Assembly (NCBI RefSeq): GCF_020736365.1
Contig: NZ_CP085988.1
Span: 417,501 to 481,500, forward strand
Reading direction: 5' to 3'
Length of the DNA stretch: 64,000 nt
Origin: Clostridium sp. M62/1
Lineage (GTDB): Bacteria > Bacillota > Clostridia > Lachnospirales > Lachnospiraceae
Below the pieces are notes generated by a model. It saw only the letters and a program-made list of their open reading frames with translations, did no database searches and was not told the DNA's origin. This document shows positions 53,463 to 61,928 of the stretch, piece after piece (position 1 is the first letter of the stretch; the number at the start of each line of letters is the position of its first letter). Both the position numbers and the translations under genes were made by a program.

Positions 53463-53741
53463 ATGGATGGAATACTGGATCAATTGAATCAGGTGATCGA
53501 AGCCAGGCTCGCGCAGATCAAGGACGGGATGGAGGAGAAAAATCTAACGGAGTGCTTGAAAGAGACAAAAGAAGAAGTGGAGCGTATGGATCGGATTTTG
53601 CGCATGCTGCCGAGAGACGAAATGGAGTGGCTGAATGACAAGCTGTTGGAACGGCTTACCATTCCAATGGAGGAGCGGATGCGATATTACAAAACCGGCT
53701 TGTCCGATGCCATCGAGCTTCTGCGGTTTCTTAGAGCCTGA
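53463..53741 (+). CDS. small helical protein
   Basis: 92 residues, nearly all helical, coiled-coil-like (IEARLAQIKDGMEEKNLTEC). GGAGGGATCCGGACAG before the ATG. No family recognised. Followed by a hairpin. Confidence 0.55.
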   Translation: MDGILDQLNQVIEARLAQIKDGMEEKNLTECLKETKEEVERMDRILRMLPRDEMEWLNDKLLERLTIPMEERMRYYKTGLSDAIELLRFLRA

Positions 53742-53752
53742 AAAAAGGATGG

Positions 53753-53784
53753 AACAGAAAGCGGCCTTTAAACGGCCGCCTGTT
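53753..53784 (+). terminator. hairpin terminator-like element
   Basis: Nested arms AACAG/CTGTT and GCGGCC/GGCCGC around TTTAAAC, followed by CTTGTC. The T run is weak, so termination may be partial. Confidence 0.55.
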
Positions 53785-53819
53785 CTTGTCATATATTATA
53801 AAAAACAGGAGGACTGCGA

Positions 53820-54116
53820 ATGAAGAATACAACCCTGACAGTAACGTTCAATACGGAGAAACTGGATGCGCTGACATTCCATATGGAAAAACGCGAAGCG
53901 GATCTGCAGACAGAGTTAAATGATACAGTCCAGCGGCTTTATGAAAAATATGTGCCGCAGGCAACCCGTGAATATATTGATGACAAGGTCTCCCGTGATG
54001 CTGCGGGAAAGGACCGTGCCCGCCGTCCGGTACGCCCGGCAGCCCGCAGATCGGAGGAGGAGAACTCAGAGAAAACCCTGGCGGGAGGCAACGCTGAACT
54101 GCTTCCACCCGTGTAA
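53820..54116 (+). CDS. small ICE protein (DUF6103-type)
   Basis: 98 residues. A beta-helix start (TLTVTFNTEKLDALTFHMEKR) and ELNDTVQRLYEKYVPQATREYID recall the DUF6103 family of ICEs. The second half is basic and disordered (RARRPVRPAARR). AGGAGG lies 8-9 bases before the ATG. Possibly a nucleic-acid-binding relaxosome accessory protein; unproven. Confidence 0.6.
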   Translation: MKNTTLTVTFNTEKLDALTFHMEKREADLQTELNDTVQRLYEKYVPQATREYIDDKVSRDAAGKDRARRPVRPAARRSEEENSEKTLAGGNAELLPPV

Positions 54117-54472
54117 GCCCCTGTGGGCCGCCGTGTCGGCTTTTTGGGAAAGGAGTGGGACCTGCATCCCCTGACAGAAGATTTCGGCCATGTCGAGGCG
54201 ATTTGGGAAAAGGGAAGAAAACCCTCCGGGAATGCTTTCCCAGGCGGGATTTTGACAGAGCAGGCAGGGTCGAAATGTGTGCAGGTTAAAGGGCGGGTGG
54301 CTTTAAAGAGCCTCCCTGCCCGCTTCACACCGCCCGGCAAAGCCGTGCGGGGATTTTCCTTTCCACCCATAAAATGGTCTTTAGAGAATCCAAGTGGCTT
54401 GGAGGGGAGTTAGGCAGGCTGTTTGGAAAAATGACAGGTGGCTTTGGAATCAACGGCGGAAAGGAGGCGTTT
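54117..54472 (+). other. 356-base non-coding region with hairpins before the RHH gene
   Basis: No credible gene. A G/C-rich near-palindrome GGGCGGG ... CCCTGCCC lies at about 54290-54330, closing a smaller GGCTTT/AGAGCC stem, and CCGCCCGGCAAAGCCGTGCGGGG follows. This sits just upstream of the RHH and relaxase genes, where an origin of transfer would be expected, but no nick consensus is recognised. Confidence 0.4.
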
Positions 54473-54886
54473 ATGAGCGGAAATGCAGAGAAAACCAAGT
54501 TTTCCATTCGGGTGGATACGGAACTGGTTGCCCTGGCAGATGCTTATATCAAAGACAGCACGGTAAGGAACCGCACGGAGCTTATGGAAGATGCGCTGCG
54601 TTTCTACCTGGGATTTCTGACATCAAAGAAAGCGGAGGATTACCTGCTCCAGTCAATTTCCTCTGTGATGACGGGAACAATGCAGGACAGTGAAAACCGC
54701 TTGGCTCGCATGGATTTTAAAATCGCGGTGGAGTTGTCAAAGCTGTCCCAGGTCATCGCCTACACACATGATGTTGACGAGGAGGCCATGAAGCGCCTGC
54801 ATACAAAATGTGTGGAGGAGGTCAGGCGCATCAACGGAGCGATTGATTTTGAAGATGCATACAAATATCAGAAGCGAGAAACCTAA
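54473..54886 (+). CDS. RHH-type mobilisation accessory protein
   Basis: 137 residues. KFSIRVDTELVALADAYIKDSTVRNRTELMEDALRFYLGFL is a CopG-type ribbon-helix-helix (about 9-50); the rest is helical. AAAGGAGG lies before the ATG. MobC-like RHH proteins near relaxases help bind oriT, and the relaxase is 430 bases downstream. Confidence 0.72.
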   Translation: MSGNAEKTKFSIRVDTELVALADAYIKDSTVRNRTELMEDALRFYLGFLTSKKAEDYLLQSISSVMTGTMQDSENRLARMDFKIAVELSKLSQVIAYTHDVDEEAMKRLHTKCVEEVRRINGAIDFEDAYKYQKRET

Positions 54887-54972
54887 AGGAACAGGAAAAT
54901 CTTTGTTGGGTTTTGGTATAGACTTACCACTCAGAATTTGTTTATTGTGTGCTGAAAAAGGAGTGATCCGGT

Positions 54973-55260
54973 ATGGACAAGAAGGAAATTTATGAGATGG
55001 TCATTCAGGAGATGACGGAGCATGCGCTGATGCGGCGCAGGGAAAGCTGTGAGGAAGAAGAACAAAAACTTTATCAGGAGATTGGTGTCTTATCGGAACA
55101 GAAACGGGATGTGCTTGCAAAGCTTTCAACTGAGGCTCGTCAGGTGATTGATGACTACATCACGAAAACAAATCTGATTGCACAGCATGAATGCGAGTAT
55201 CTCTATGTACAGGGCGCAAGGGACTGCGTAGAGCTGTTAAAAAAGTTAGGTGTATTGTAA
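54973..55260 (+). CDS. small helical protein (DUF6809-type)
   Basis: 95 residues, all-helical (ESCEEEEQKLYQEIGVL, RQVIDDYITKTNLIAQHECEYLYVQGARDCVELLKKLGVL). Resembles the ICE family I recall as DUF6809. AAAGGAG precedes the ATG. A terminator follows before the relaxase. Confidence 0.6.
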   Translation: MDKKEIYEMVIQEMTEHALMRRRESCEEEEQKLYQEIGVLSEQKRDVLAKLSTEARQVIDDYITKTNLIAQHECEYLYVQGARDCVELLKKLGVL

Positions 55261-55271
55261 AACACAGAAAG

Positions 55272-55300
55272 AAGGGTCTGCTTCGGCAGGCCTTTCTTCT
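55272..55300 (+). terminator. UUCG-loop hairpin before the relaxase
   Basis: AGGGTCTGC, a TTCG tetraloop, then GCAGGCCTT and TCTTCTTTC. The extra-stable loop and pyrimidine tail suggest a terminator or attenuator 21 bases before the relaxase start. Confidence 0.65.
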
Positions 55301-55320
55301 TTCAAGGAGAGGAAACCGGA

Positions 55321-58014
55321 TTGCCAAAACTGATTTTTACTTCCCGGTATCTTAAAGACGCACCGGCAGCGCAGCTGGAAAACTATGTGCGATACATCGG
55401 TACACGCGAGGGAGTTGAAAAAATTGATGAAAGTAAATTGTATCTTCCAGCGACGGGCAATCAGAGACAACTGATCACTAAGCTCATCCGTGATATTCCA
55501 CAGACAAAAGAACTGCTGGAATACACGGATTTTTTATTGAAGCCAACGATTGGCAATGCTTCTGAACTGATCTCTCGTGTGCTGGAGCAAAATGTGGATC
55601 TTATTGGGACGCGCAGAAACTATGTGGATTATCTTGCAAACCGTCCCCGCGTGGAGCGGGTGGGAGAGCATGGTCTTTTTACAGATGCCGGAGAGCCTGT
55701 CATCTTAAAAAAGGTACAGGAAGATGTGGCACAGCATAAAGGACCGATCTGGACCCATGTGATCTCTCTGCGGCGGGAGGATGCAAAACGGCTTGGATAT
55801 GACTGTGCATCCCAATGGATGGCACTGCTTCGTTCCAAGCGCGCCATGCTTTGTCGGCACATGAAAATCGACAGCGCAAATCTCAGATGGTATGCAGCGT
55901 TCCATAACGAGGGCCATCATCCCCATGTGCATCTGGTGGTTTATTCCGCAAAAGAAAACGACGGATATCTTACCAAGCCGTCCATTGAAGCCATGCGCTC
56001 CGAACTGGCCCATGATATTTTCCGGCAGGACTTTGCAAACCTTTATGAGGAACAAAATCCGGCGAGAGAGGAATTGAAATCCGGCGCGGAGGATGTACTG
56101 CGGCAGAAACTGGAGGAACTGAAAAGCGGTGTCCTTGTGAATGGCCGGATTGAACGTATGATGATTACTTTGTCGGAACGCCTGCAAAATACGTCAGGGA
56201 AAAAGGTCTATGGGTATCTGAAACGGGATGTGAAAAATCTTGTGGATCAGATCGTGGATGAGCTGGAAAAAGATAAGCGTGTGTCGGAATTATACCAGGC
56301 TTGGGGAAAGTGGCAGAATGAGATTCTCCTGACCTATCGGAATGATTCGCTGCCCCTTCCTCCTTTATCGAAGCAGAAGCAGTTTAAAAGTATCAAAAAC
56401 ATGGTAATCGCGGAGGCGTTAAAGCTGGACGGTTCCCATTTTTCATTTGAGGATGCGCATGCTCCGGAGCCGGAGGAAGGTTGGGAACTGGAAGAATCTT
56501 TGGAGAGAGAAAACCTGTTGGAACCGGATGCTCTCTTAGAAGAACGGGAACTGCCGGAAGAGGGAGAAGCACAGAATCGACAGGAAGCATTTCATGCAGA
56601 CTGGACTAAGCAGTATAAACTTGCGCGAAAATATCTGTATGGCGGAAACGATGTGGAGCAGGATTTTTCCCAAGCGCTTGTGTTGTTCCTTGCTGAAGCA
56701 AAAACAGGAAATGCGCTTGCCATGTATGATCTGGGGAGGATGTGCGCGGATGGGCTTGGGTGTGAAGCAGATCCGGAATTGGCAAAAGACTGGTACCGGA
56801 AGGCCCTGACGGCTTTCCTTTACGCAGAGCGCACGGGGAAAGAACTGAAGCTCCCCTACCTGTGGTATCGCATCGGAAAGATGTATGCTGCGGGGCTTGG
56901 GACAGAACACAAGGTAAGTGGCACCGAAGGTGCAGGAGAGGAAAACCTGGGCCGGGATTATGCATCCGCCGCTACATGGTTTTCAAAGGCGGTCTCACGA
57001 AACCATAAGTATGCTCAATATTCTCTTGCCGGATTGTATTACCGCGGGCAGGGAGTAGAGCAGGATTTTTCCCAGGCGTTCCTGCTGTATCAGTTGTCTG
57101 CCAAACAGGGAAACCCGTATGCATCTTATGAACTGGCAAAGATGCTTGGGGACGGGATAGGCACGGATCCGGATCCTTGGCAGGCGAAGGAACAGTTTGA
57201 GAAAGCATTTATCGGTTTTTCCGCTCTGGAGAGGGAAAGCCATGATGATAAGCTGCAGTACCGCCTGGGATGGATGCTCCATACCGGGACCGGCACAGAA
57301 AAGGATGAGGAACGGGCGGCAGAGTATTGGAAACAGGCTGCACAGCTCGGAAATATTCATGCACAGTATGCTCTGGGAAAGTTATGGCTTACGAATGGTG
57401 CCGGTAATCTAAAGCAGGCAGTGGAATGGATCGAGAAAGCGGCAGAAGCAGGGAACGGTGCTGCGCAGTATGCGTTGGCAAAAATCTATCGGGACGGAGA
57501 ACATGTCTCAAAAGATATTGGAAAAGCAGTCGACCTCTTCACTTTATCTGCGGAACAGGGAAATGGGTATGCGGCTTATCAGCTGGGGAAATTGTATCTT
57601 GCCGGTGAAGAAATCCCAAAAGATGTGCAGGCGGCTGTGCGGTGGATGGAAGCTGCGGCTGAGAAAGGAAATTCCTATGCCCTGTATGCTCTCGGCAAGC
57701 TGTATCTCTGCGGGAAGGATGTCCCATACGATAAAGAGAAAGCTGTTTTTTATCTGCAGGCATCTGCCGAGCAGGGAAATATGTATGCACAGATTCTTCT
57801 GGAACATATGGGGTCATTTCACAATCCGTTCACCTTTCTTGCAGCAACTCGGCTTTTGCACCATTTGGAAAAACTGTTTCAGGAGGATTACTGGAAAGGC
57901 ACAGGAGGTGTTTCCTATCACATCGACCGAAAGCGCAGAAGGAAACTGGCGGAGAAAAAGCAGGCACAGGGGCATAAACGGGATGACCATGAGCCGGTAC
58001 AACAAGTTTATTAA
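55321..58014 (+). CDS. MobP-type relaxase fused to Sel1 repeats
   Basis: 897 residues from a TTG. Residues 1-330 form a MobP-like relaxase: YVRYIGTREGVE (22-33) with candidate catalytic Tyr, and the metal site HHPHVHLVVY (199-208). A linker (390-425, Glu-rich) leads to Sel1-like repeats across about 425-800 (A-x-x-x-L-G-x-x-Y-x-x-G repeated, e.g. AQYALAKIYRDG, AAYQLGKLYLAG, ALYALGKLYLCG). The relaxase nicks oriT and pilots the strand; the repeats likely bind partner proteins. The end KRRRKLAEKKQ is basic. Confidence 0.9.
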   Translation: MPKLIFTSRYLKDAPAAQLENYVRYIGTREGVEKIDESKLYLPATGNQRQLITKLIRDIPQTKELLEYTDFLLKPTIGNASELISRVLEQNVDLIGTRRNYVDYLANRPRVERVGEHGLFTDAGEPVILKKVQEDVAQHKGPIWTHVISLRREDAKRLGYDCASQWMALLRSKRAMLCRHMKIDSANLRWYAAFHNEGHHPHVHLVVYSAKENDGYLTKPSIEAMRSELAHDIFRQDFANLYEEQNPAREELKSGAEDVLRQKLEELKSGVLVNGRIERMMITLSERLQNTSGKKVYGYLKRDVKNLVDQIVDELEKDKRVSELYQAWGKWQNEILLTYRNDSLPLPPLSKQKQFKSIKNMVIAEALKLDGSHFSFEDAHAPEPEEGWELEESLERENLLEPDALLEERELPEEGEAQNRQEAFHADWTKQYKLARKYLYGGNDVEQDFSQALVLFLAEAKTGNALAMYDLGRMCADGLGCEADPELAKDWYRKALTAFLYAERTGKELKLPYLWYRIGKMYAAGLGTEHKVSGTEGAGEENLGRDYASAATWFSKAVSRNHKYAQYSLAGLYYRGQGVEQDFSQAFLLYQLSAKQGNPYASYELAKMLGDGIGTDPDPWQAKEQFEKAFIGFSALERESHDDKLQYRLGWMLHTGTGTEKDEERAAEYWKQAAQLGNIHAQYALGKLWLTNGAGNLKQAVEWIEKAAEAGNGAAQYALAKIYRDGEHVSKDIGKAVDLFTLSAEQGNGYAAYQLGKLYLAGEEIPKDVQAAVRWMEAAAEKGNSYALYALGKLYLCGKDVPYDKEKAVFYLQASAEQGNMYAQILLEHMGSFHNPFTFLAATRLLHHLEKLFQEDYWKGTGGVSYHIDRKRRRKLAEKKQAQGHKRDDHEPVQQVY

Positions 58015-58027
58015 GGGAGGTGGATGT

Positions 58028-58963
58028 ATGGCCGGGTATGTTTATTTCACAGAAGAGCAGAAACAGCGGGCCAACCAAGTAGATCTGGAAGATTTCCTGT
58101 CCCGCCAGGGGGAGAAACTGCTGCGCTCCGGCAGGGAGAAGCGTCTGTCCAGCGATCACAGTATCACTGTGCGGGGAAACCGCTGGTATGACCATGCCAC
58201 AGAAAAAGGCGGATATCCGATTGACTTTGTGAAGATGTTCTACGGGCAGAGCTTCCCCGATGCGGTAACGATGTTGCTGGGCGGAGAGCAGGGACAAACT
58301 TACCGTGAAAGCAGAAAAGTGGAACCGGAGCCACAAAAACCGTTTCTGCTTCCCGAAGCCAATCCGGATATGCGCCGGGTATTTGCATACCTTACCGGAA
58401 CACGCTGCTTGGACCGAAGTGTGGTAAAAGTATTTGTAAAAGCAAAGATGATCTATGAGGATGCGGTGTACCACAATGCGGTGTTTGTCGGCTATGACTC
58501 AGACGGTGTTCCCCGTCATGCGCATAAGCGGGGAACTTATACGAAAGGGGAACCGTTCAAAGGAAATGTGGACGGATGCGATCCGAGATACAGCTTTCAC
58601 TGGATCGGAAAGAGCGATATGGTCTATGTGTTTGAGGCGCCTATTGATCTGCTTTCCTTTATTTCCCTTTATCAAAAGGACTGGCGGATACACAGCTATG
58701 TGGCTCTCTGCGGTGTGGCGGAACATGCGCTTTTGCAGCTTCTATCCGATGTATCTCAGGTAAAAAGAATTGCATTGTGCCTTGATAATGATAAAGCGGG
58801 GATACAGGCGCGGGAGAGAATCAAACAGAGGTTATCGGAGCGGGGATACCGGGATGTATTCCCGCTCTTTTCACAGCAAAAAGACTGGAATGAGGATCTG
58901 CAGGCACTTACAAAGCCACCTCCAAAGCAGGAGGAGCAAGGATTTGCTATGCGGATGGACTGA
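58028..58963 (+). CDS. DUF3991/TOPRIM primase-like protein
   Basis: 311 residues. The N-terminal part has RLSSDHSITVRGNRWYDHATEKGGYPIDFV, a primase zinc-domain-like fold, then TOPRIM motifs VYVFEAPIDLLSFI (about 196-209) and IALCLDNDKAGIQAR (about 253-267, D-x-D). Likely a DNA primase or replication helper for the transferred strand. AAGGGAGG before the ATG at 58028; another frame overlaps upstream and is not used. Confidence 0.85.
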   Translation: MAGYVYFTEEQKQRANQVDLEDFLSRQGEKLLRSGREKRLSSDHSITVRGNRWYDHATEKGGYPIDFVKMFYGQSFPDAVTMLLGGEQGQTYRESRKVEPEPQKPFLLPEANPDMRRVFAYLTGTRCLDRSVVKVFVKAKMIYEDAVYHNAVFVGYDSDGVPRHAHKRGTYTKGEPFKGNVDGCDPRYSFHWIGKSDMVYVFEAPIDLLSFISLYQKDWRIHSYVALCGVAEHALLQLLSDVSQVKRIALCLDNDKAGIQARERIKQRLSERGYRDVFPLFSQQKDWNEDLQALTKPPPKQEEQGFAMRMD

Positions 58964-58976
58964 AGGGAGGAATGAA

Positions 58977-60803
58977 ATGGAAGCAGAGAACATTATCCTG
59001 TTTGTCTGCATCGGACTTGGGATGTTTGCGGTGATCGGCGGTCTTGCGATGCTGTCCAATTACTATACGTTAAACGGAATCAAGTCACGGACGGTCGGAG
59101 ACGGCCAGCATGGGACCGCAAGGTTTGCCACGGAGAAAGAGATCCGGGAGACATACGCTCATGTCTCCTATGAACCGGAAAAATGGAGGCGCGGGGAAGC
59201 TCTTCCTACGGAGCAGGGACTGGTGGTGGGATATAAAAAGAAAGGGAACTCCATTACAGCCCTGGTAGACAGCGGAGATATCCACTGTTTGATGATCGGG
59301 GCGGCTGGTGTCGGCAAGACTGCTAACTTTTTATACCCGAATATTGAATATGCCTGCGCATCAGGAATGAGCTTTCTGACAACCGATACCAAGGGTGACC
59401 TGTTCCGAAATTATGCGGGAATCGCAAAGGAGTGCTACGGCTATCATATTTCCATCCTGGATCTCAGAAATCCTACCCGCTCGGATGGAAACAACATTTT
59501 GATGCTGGTCAACAAATATATGGATGAATATCTGCTGGATCCGAAGAATCTGGCGGCAAAGGCCAAGGCGGAAAAATACGCGAAGATCACAGCAAAGACC
59601 ATCATCAGTTCGGATGGTGCATCCGCCAGCAGCTACGGACAAAATGCATTTTTCTATGATGCGGCGGAAGGGCTTCTGGCATCGGTGATCCTGCTGATTG
59701 CGGAATACTGCCCGCCGGAGAAAAGGCATATCATTTCGGTGTTTAAACTGATCCAGGATCTGCTGGCCCCGTCCCCGGTAAAGAACCGGAGCCTGTTCCA
59801 GCTTTTGATGGATAAGCTTCCGCCTACCCATAAGGCAAAATGGTTTGCCGGCGCTGCGCTCAATTCTGCGGATCAGGCCATGGCGTCCGTGCTGTCAACC
59901 GCTATGAGCCGTCTCAATGCCTTTCTGGACAGTGAGATGGAACAGATCCTGTGTTTTGACAGTTCCCTGGATACGGAAACCTTTTGTTCCACGAAGTCAG
60001 CCATATTTATTGTCCTGCCGGAGGAAGATAATACAAAATATTTTATGGTATCCCTGTTCCTCCAGCAGCTCTACCGGGAGATGCTGACCATTGCGGATGA
60101 GCATGGAGGAAAGCTCCCGAACCGTGTGATGATGTTTGCGGATGAGATCGGGACGATCCCCAAGATTGAATCCATGGAGATGATGTTTTCCGCAGGGCGT
60201 TCCCGCCGCATCAGTATGGTGCCGATCATTCAGTCCTTTGCACAGCTGGAGAAAAATTATGGGAAGGAAGGGGCAAGCATTATTATTGACAACTGCCAGG
60301 ATATCCTGTTCGGAGGCTTTGCACCCAATTCGGAAAGCGCGGAGATCTTATCAAAGGCACTCGGCAACCGCACGGTGTTGTCCGGTTCCATATCCAGAGG
60401 GAAGAATGACCCCAGCCAGAGCCTGCAGATGATGAGCCGACCCCTGATGTCGCCGGATGAATTAAAAACTCTGCCGAAAGGCCGGTTCATTTTGGCAAAG
60501 ACCGGATGTTTTCCGATGCAGACGCAGCTTCCCTTGTTTTTGAAATGGGGGATTCGATTTGGAAAGCCTTATGAAGTCCCTGAGCAGTCGGCGAGGTCGG
60601 TGGCTTATGCGGATCGGTTTGAGCTGGAGCAGGAGATCGTGCGCCGAAGGGATGAAGAGGAAGATAACGGATGGGATGATATGCTGGAAGGAGAAAATGC
60701 ATCAGGCGAAGGAGGGCAAATCCATGCCGCGGTTCCGCAGCCGGGAGAATTACCGGGAAAGCACAGGAGAACGGCCAGGCGTCCGCCCCTTCGCACGGAT
60801 TAG
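58977..60803 (+). CDS. VirD4/TraG-type coupling protein (T4CP)
   Basis: 608 residues. Two N-terminal helices (about 5-30), then Walker A IGAAGVGKTANFLYP (107-121), TDTKGDLFRNY, Walker B-like VMMFADEIGTIPK, and the sensor segment FAQLEKNYG. It delivers the relaxase-DNA complex to the T4SS channel. GGAGGAATGAA precedes the ATG at 58977. The end overlaps a DNA-binding gene by 80 bases. Confidence 0.95.
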   Translation: MEAENIILFVCIGLGMFAVIGGLAMLSNYYTLNGIKSRTVGDGQHGTARFATEKEIRETYAHVSYEPEKWRRGEALPTEQGLVVGYKKKGNSITALVDSGDIHCLMIGAAGVGKTANFLYPNIEYACASGMSFLTTDTKGDLFRNYAGIAKECYGYHISILDLRNPTRSDGNNILMLVNKYMDEYLLDPKNLAAKAKAEKYAKITAKTIISSDGASASSYGQNAFFYDAAEGLLASVILLIAEYCPPEKRHIISVFKLIQDLLAPSPVKNRSLFQLLMDKLPPTHKAKWFAGAALNSADQAMASVLSTAMSRLNAFLDSEMEQILCFDSSLDTETFCSTKSAIFIVLPEEDNTKYFMVSLFLQQLYREMLTIADEHGGKLPNRVMMFADEIGTIPKIESMEMMFSAGRSRRISMVPIIQSFAQLEKNYGKEGASIIIDNCQDILFGGFAPNSESAEILSKALGNRTVLSGSISRGKNDPSQSLQMMSRPLMSPDELKTLPKGRFILAKTGCFPMQTQLPLFLKWGIRFGKPYEVPEQSARSVAYADRFELEQEIVRRRDEEEDNGWDDMLEGENASGEGGQIHAAVPQPGELPGKHRRTARRPPLRTD

Positions 60804-61083
60804 AAAGGCGGTGAAGCCCATAGGATATTTTTCTAAGATATACGCTGAGGAACTGCCGCATCGGGCAAAAGCGGTGTATATGTACTTGAAAGACCGCAGC
60901 GACAAAAAGGGGCAGTGCTATCCGGCAATTGGGACAATCGCAAAGGAGCTGCATCTGTCACGCAGGACGGTGGAGCGGGCGATTGAAGATCTGATTCGCG
61001 CCGGCCTTCTTAAAAAGGAGCAGCGGTGGCGGGAAAATGGTGGAAGGAGCAGCCTGCTTTATACACTGACCGACAGCAGTTAA
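60724..61083 (+). CDS. helix-turn-helix DNA-binding protein
   Basis: 119 residues, start at 60724 within the T4CP tail with GAAGGAGGGCAAATCC ahead. KAVYMYLKDRSDKKGQCYPAIGTIAKELHLSRRTVERAIEDLIRAGLLKKEQRW is the HTH_36 pattern common in ICE and plasmid replication-initiator or control proteins. Last plus-strand transfer gene. Confidence 0.8.
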   Translation: MPRFRSRENYRESTGERPGVRPFARIRKAVKPIGYFSKIYAEELPHRAKAVYMYLKDRSDKKGQCYPAIGTIAKELHLSRRTVERAIEDLIRAGLLKKEQRWRENGGRSSLLYTLTDSS

Positions 61084-61086
61084 GAA

Positions 61087-61134
61087 GAAAAAAATACGCC
61101 GCCAAGGGGATGCTTTGCTCTCTTGGTGGCGTAT
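61087..61134 (-). terminator. 13-bp hairpin between the transfer block and the XRE gene
   Basis: Arms ATACGCCGCCAAG and CTTGGTGGCGTAT, one G-T pair. On the minus strand the stem is followed by TTTTTTT, so it fits as terminator of the XRE gene; it may also end the plus-strand transfer transcript. Confidence 0.75.
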
Positions 61135-61213
61135 GGAATATGGCACCATGACGTATGCAGGGAAGGGAACACCTGAAGAAATCGTTTAAGATCAGAGAAA
61201 AAGAATAGTCGTT

Positions 61214-61561
61214 TCAACAGTCTGCACGATACGTTTCCAGCATGGACAGGATCGTGCTGCGGATTACCTGTTTGTCTCTGCTGTTTAACCGCATCATCAT
61301 ACGGATCAGCTGTTCATCCTCGCCGTCAATGGTCTGTAACTGTGGGTGGAGGATGGCATCTCCCGGTATATTAAGCACATCTACCAGGCGGAGAAGAATA
61401 TCCAGACTGGGGCGTTTCTCTTCATTTTCCAAGGCCATAAGGAAGCGGGTGGTAATGCCGACTTTTTCAGCGACCTCATCCTGTGTACGCTTGGCGTCCA
61501 GCCGATATTTTTTAAATATAGGTCCCATGTAGGAAATATCCAACTTTTCCAGTCTATCCAC
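61214..61561 (-). CDS. XRE-family element regulator
   Basis: 115 residues from a GTG at 61561 that has GGAGGTGAA upstream; a longer frame from 61636 lacks one. RLDAKRTQDEVAEKVGITTRFLMALENEEKRPSLDILLRLVDVLNIPGDAILHP is HTH_XRE. A C-terminal helical part (LIRMMMRLNSRDKQVIRSTILSML) probably dimerises. An inverted repeat upstream is a candidate operator. Confidence 0.85.
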   Translation of the reverse strand: MDRLEKLDISYMGPIFKKYRLDAKRTQDEVAEKVGITTRFLMALENEEKRPSLDILLRLVDVLNIPGDAILHPQLQTIDGEDEQLIRMMMRLNSRDKQVIRSTILSMLETYRADC

Positions 61562-61621
61562 TATCAGTTCACCTCCAACACCATTGTACAGTTCGGGTAA
61601 GGATTGGAGAACGTTTGCAAA

Positions 61622-61640
61622 GTTCGTTAAAAACACGAAC
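61622..61640. repeat. operator-like palindrome in the divergent XRE/HTH control region
   Basis: GTTCGT-TAAAAAC-ACGAAC, perfect six-base arms. Partial half-sites CGAATAA and ACGAATAA lie at 61669-61683. Placed between two divergent regulator genes and next to the promoter at 61657, it is a likely binding site of the XRE protein. Confidence 0.55.
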
Positions 61641-61656
61641 TAAATATACAAAAGAC

Positions 61657-61686
61657 TTGACAATAGTGCGAATAAACGAATAATAT
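61657..61686 (+). promoter_or_regulatory. promoter of the small HTH gene
   Basis: Consensus TTGACA (61657-61662), an 18-base spacer and TAATAT (61681-61686), 37 bases before the ATG at 61723. Confidence 0.7.
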
Positions 61687-61722
61687 TCAGTATAGAATTT
61701 AAATTTAGAAAACGAAAAAACT

Positions 61723-61899
61723 ATGGATTACATATCGGTTAAAGATGCAGCAATTAAATGGAATATTTCTGAAAGACGTGTTCAAAAGCTTTGTGAGTCG
61801 GGGCGAATAGAAGGTGTGCTTCGGTTTGGAAGATCGTGGATGATTCCGAAAGGGGAGGAAAAGCCTGCTGATAAACGACGGCGCATAATTCAGAAATAG
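61723..61899 (+). CDS. small helix-turn-helix protein (excisionase-like)
   Basis: 58 residues: YISVKDAAIKWNISERRVQKL is the winged-helix HTH_17 start, then GRIEGVLRFGRSWMIP and a Lys/Arg tail. This is the form of Xis-like or MerR-type small DNA-binding proteins. Ribosome binding site is weak (AACGAAAAAACT). AT-rich. It could be the element's directionality factor, though it lies far from the integrase. Confidence 0.72.
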   Translation: MDYISVKDAAIKWNISERRVQKLCESGRIEGVLRFGRSWMIPKGEEKPADKRRRIIQK

Positions 61900-61928
61900 T
61901 CTTAATATTTAAAGAGGTGAAAGGATAT

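Noticed and set aside
54290..54350. Possible oriT
   Set aside because: Inverted repeats near RHH and relaxase genes fit in position, but no nick-site consensus can be recognised, so no oriT feature is given.
54123..54413. 96-codon frame before the RHH gene
   Set aside because: No ribosome binding site, no domain pattern, and the segment is rich in inverted repeats; treated as non-coding.
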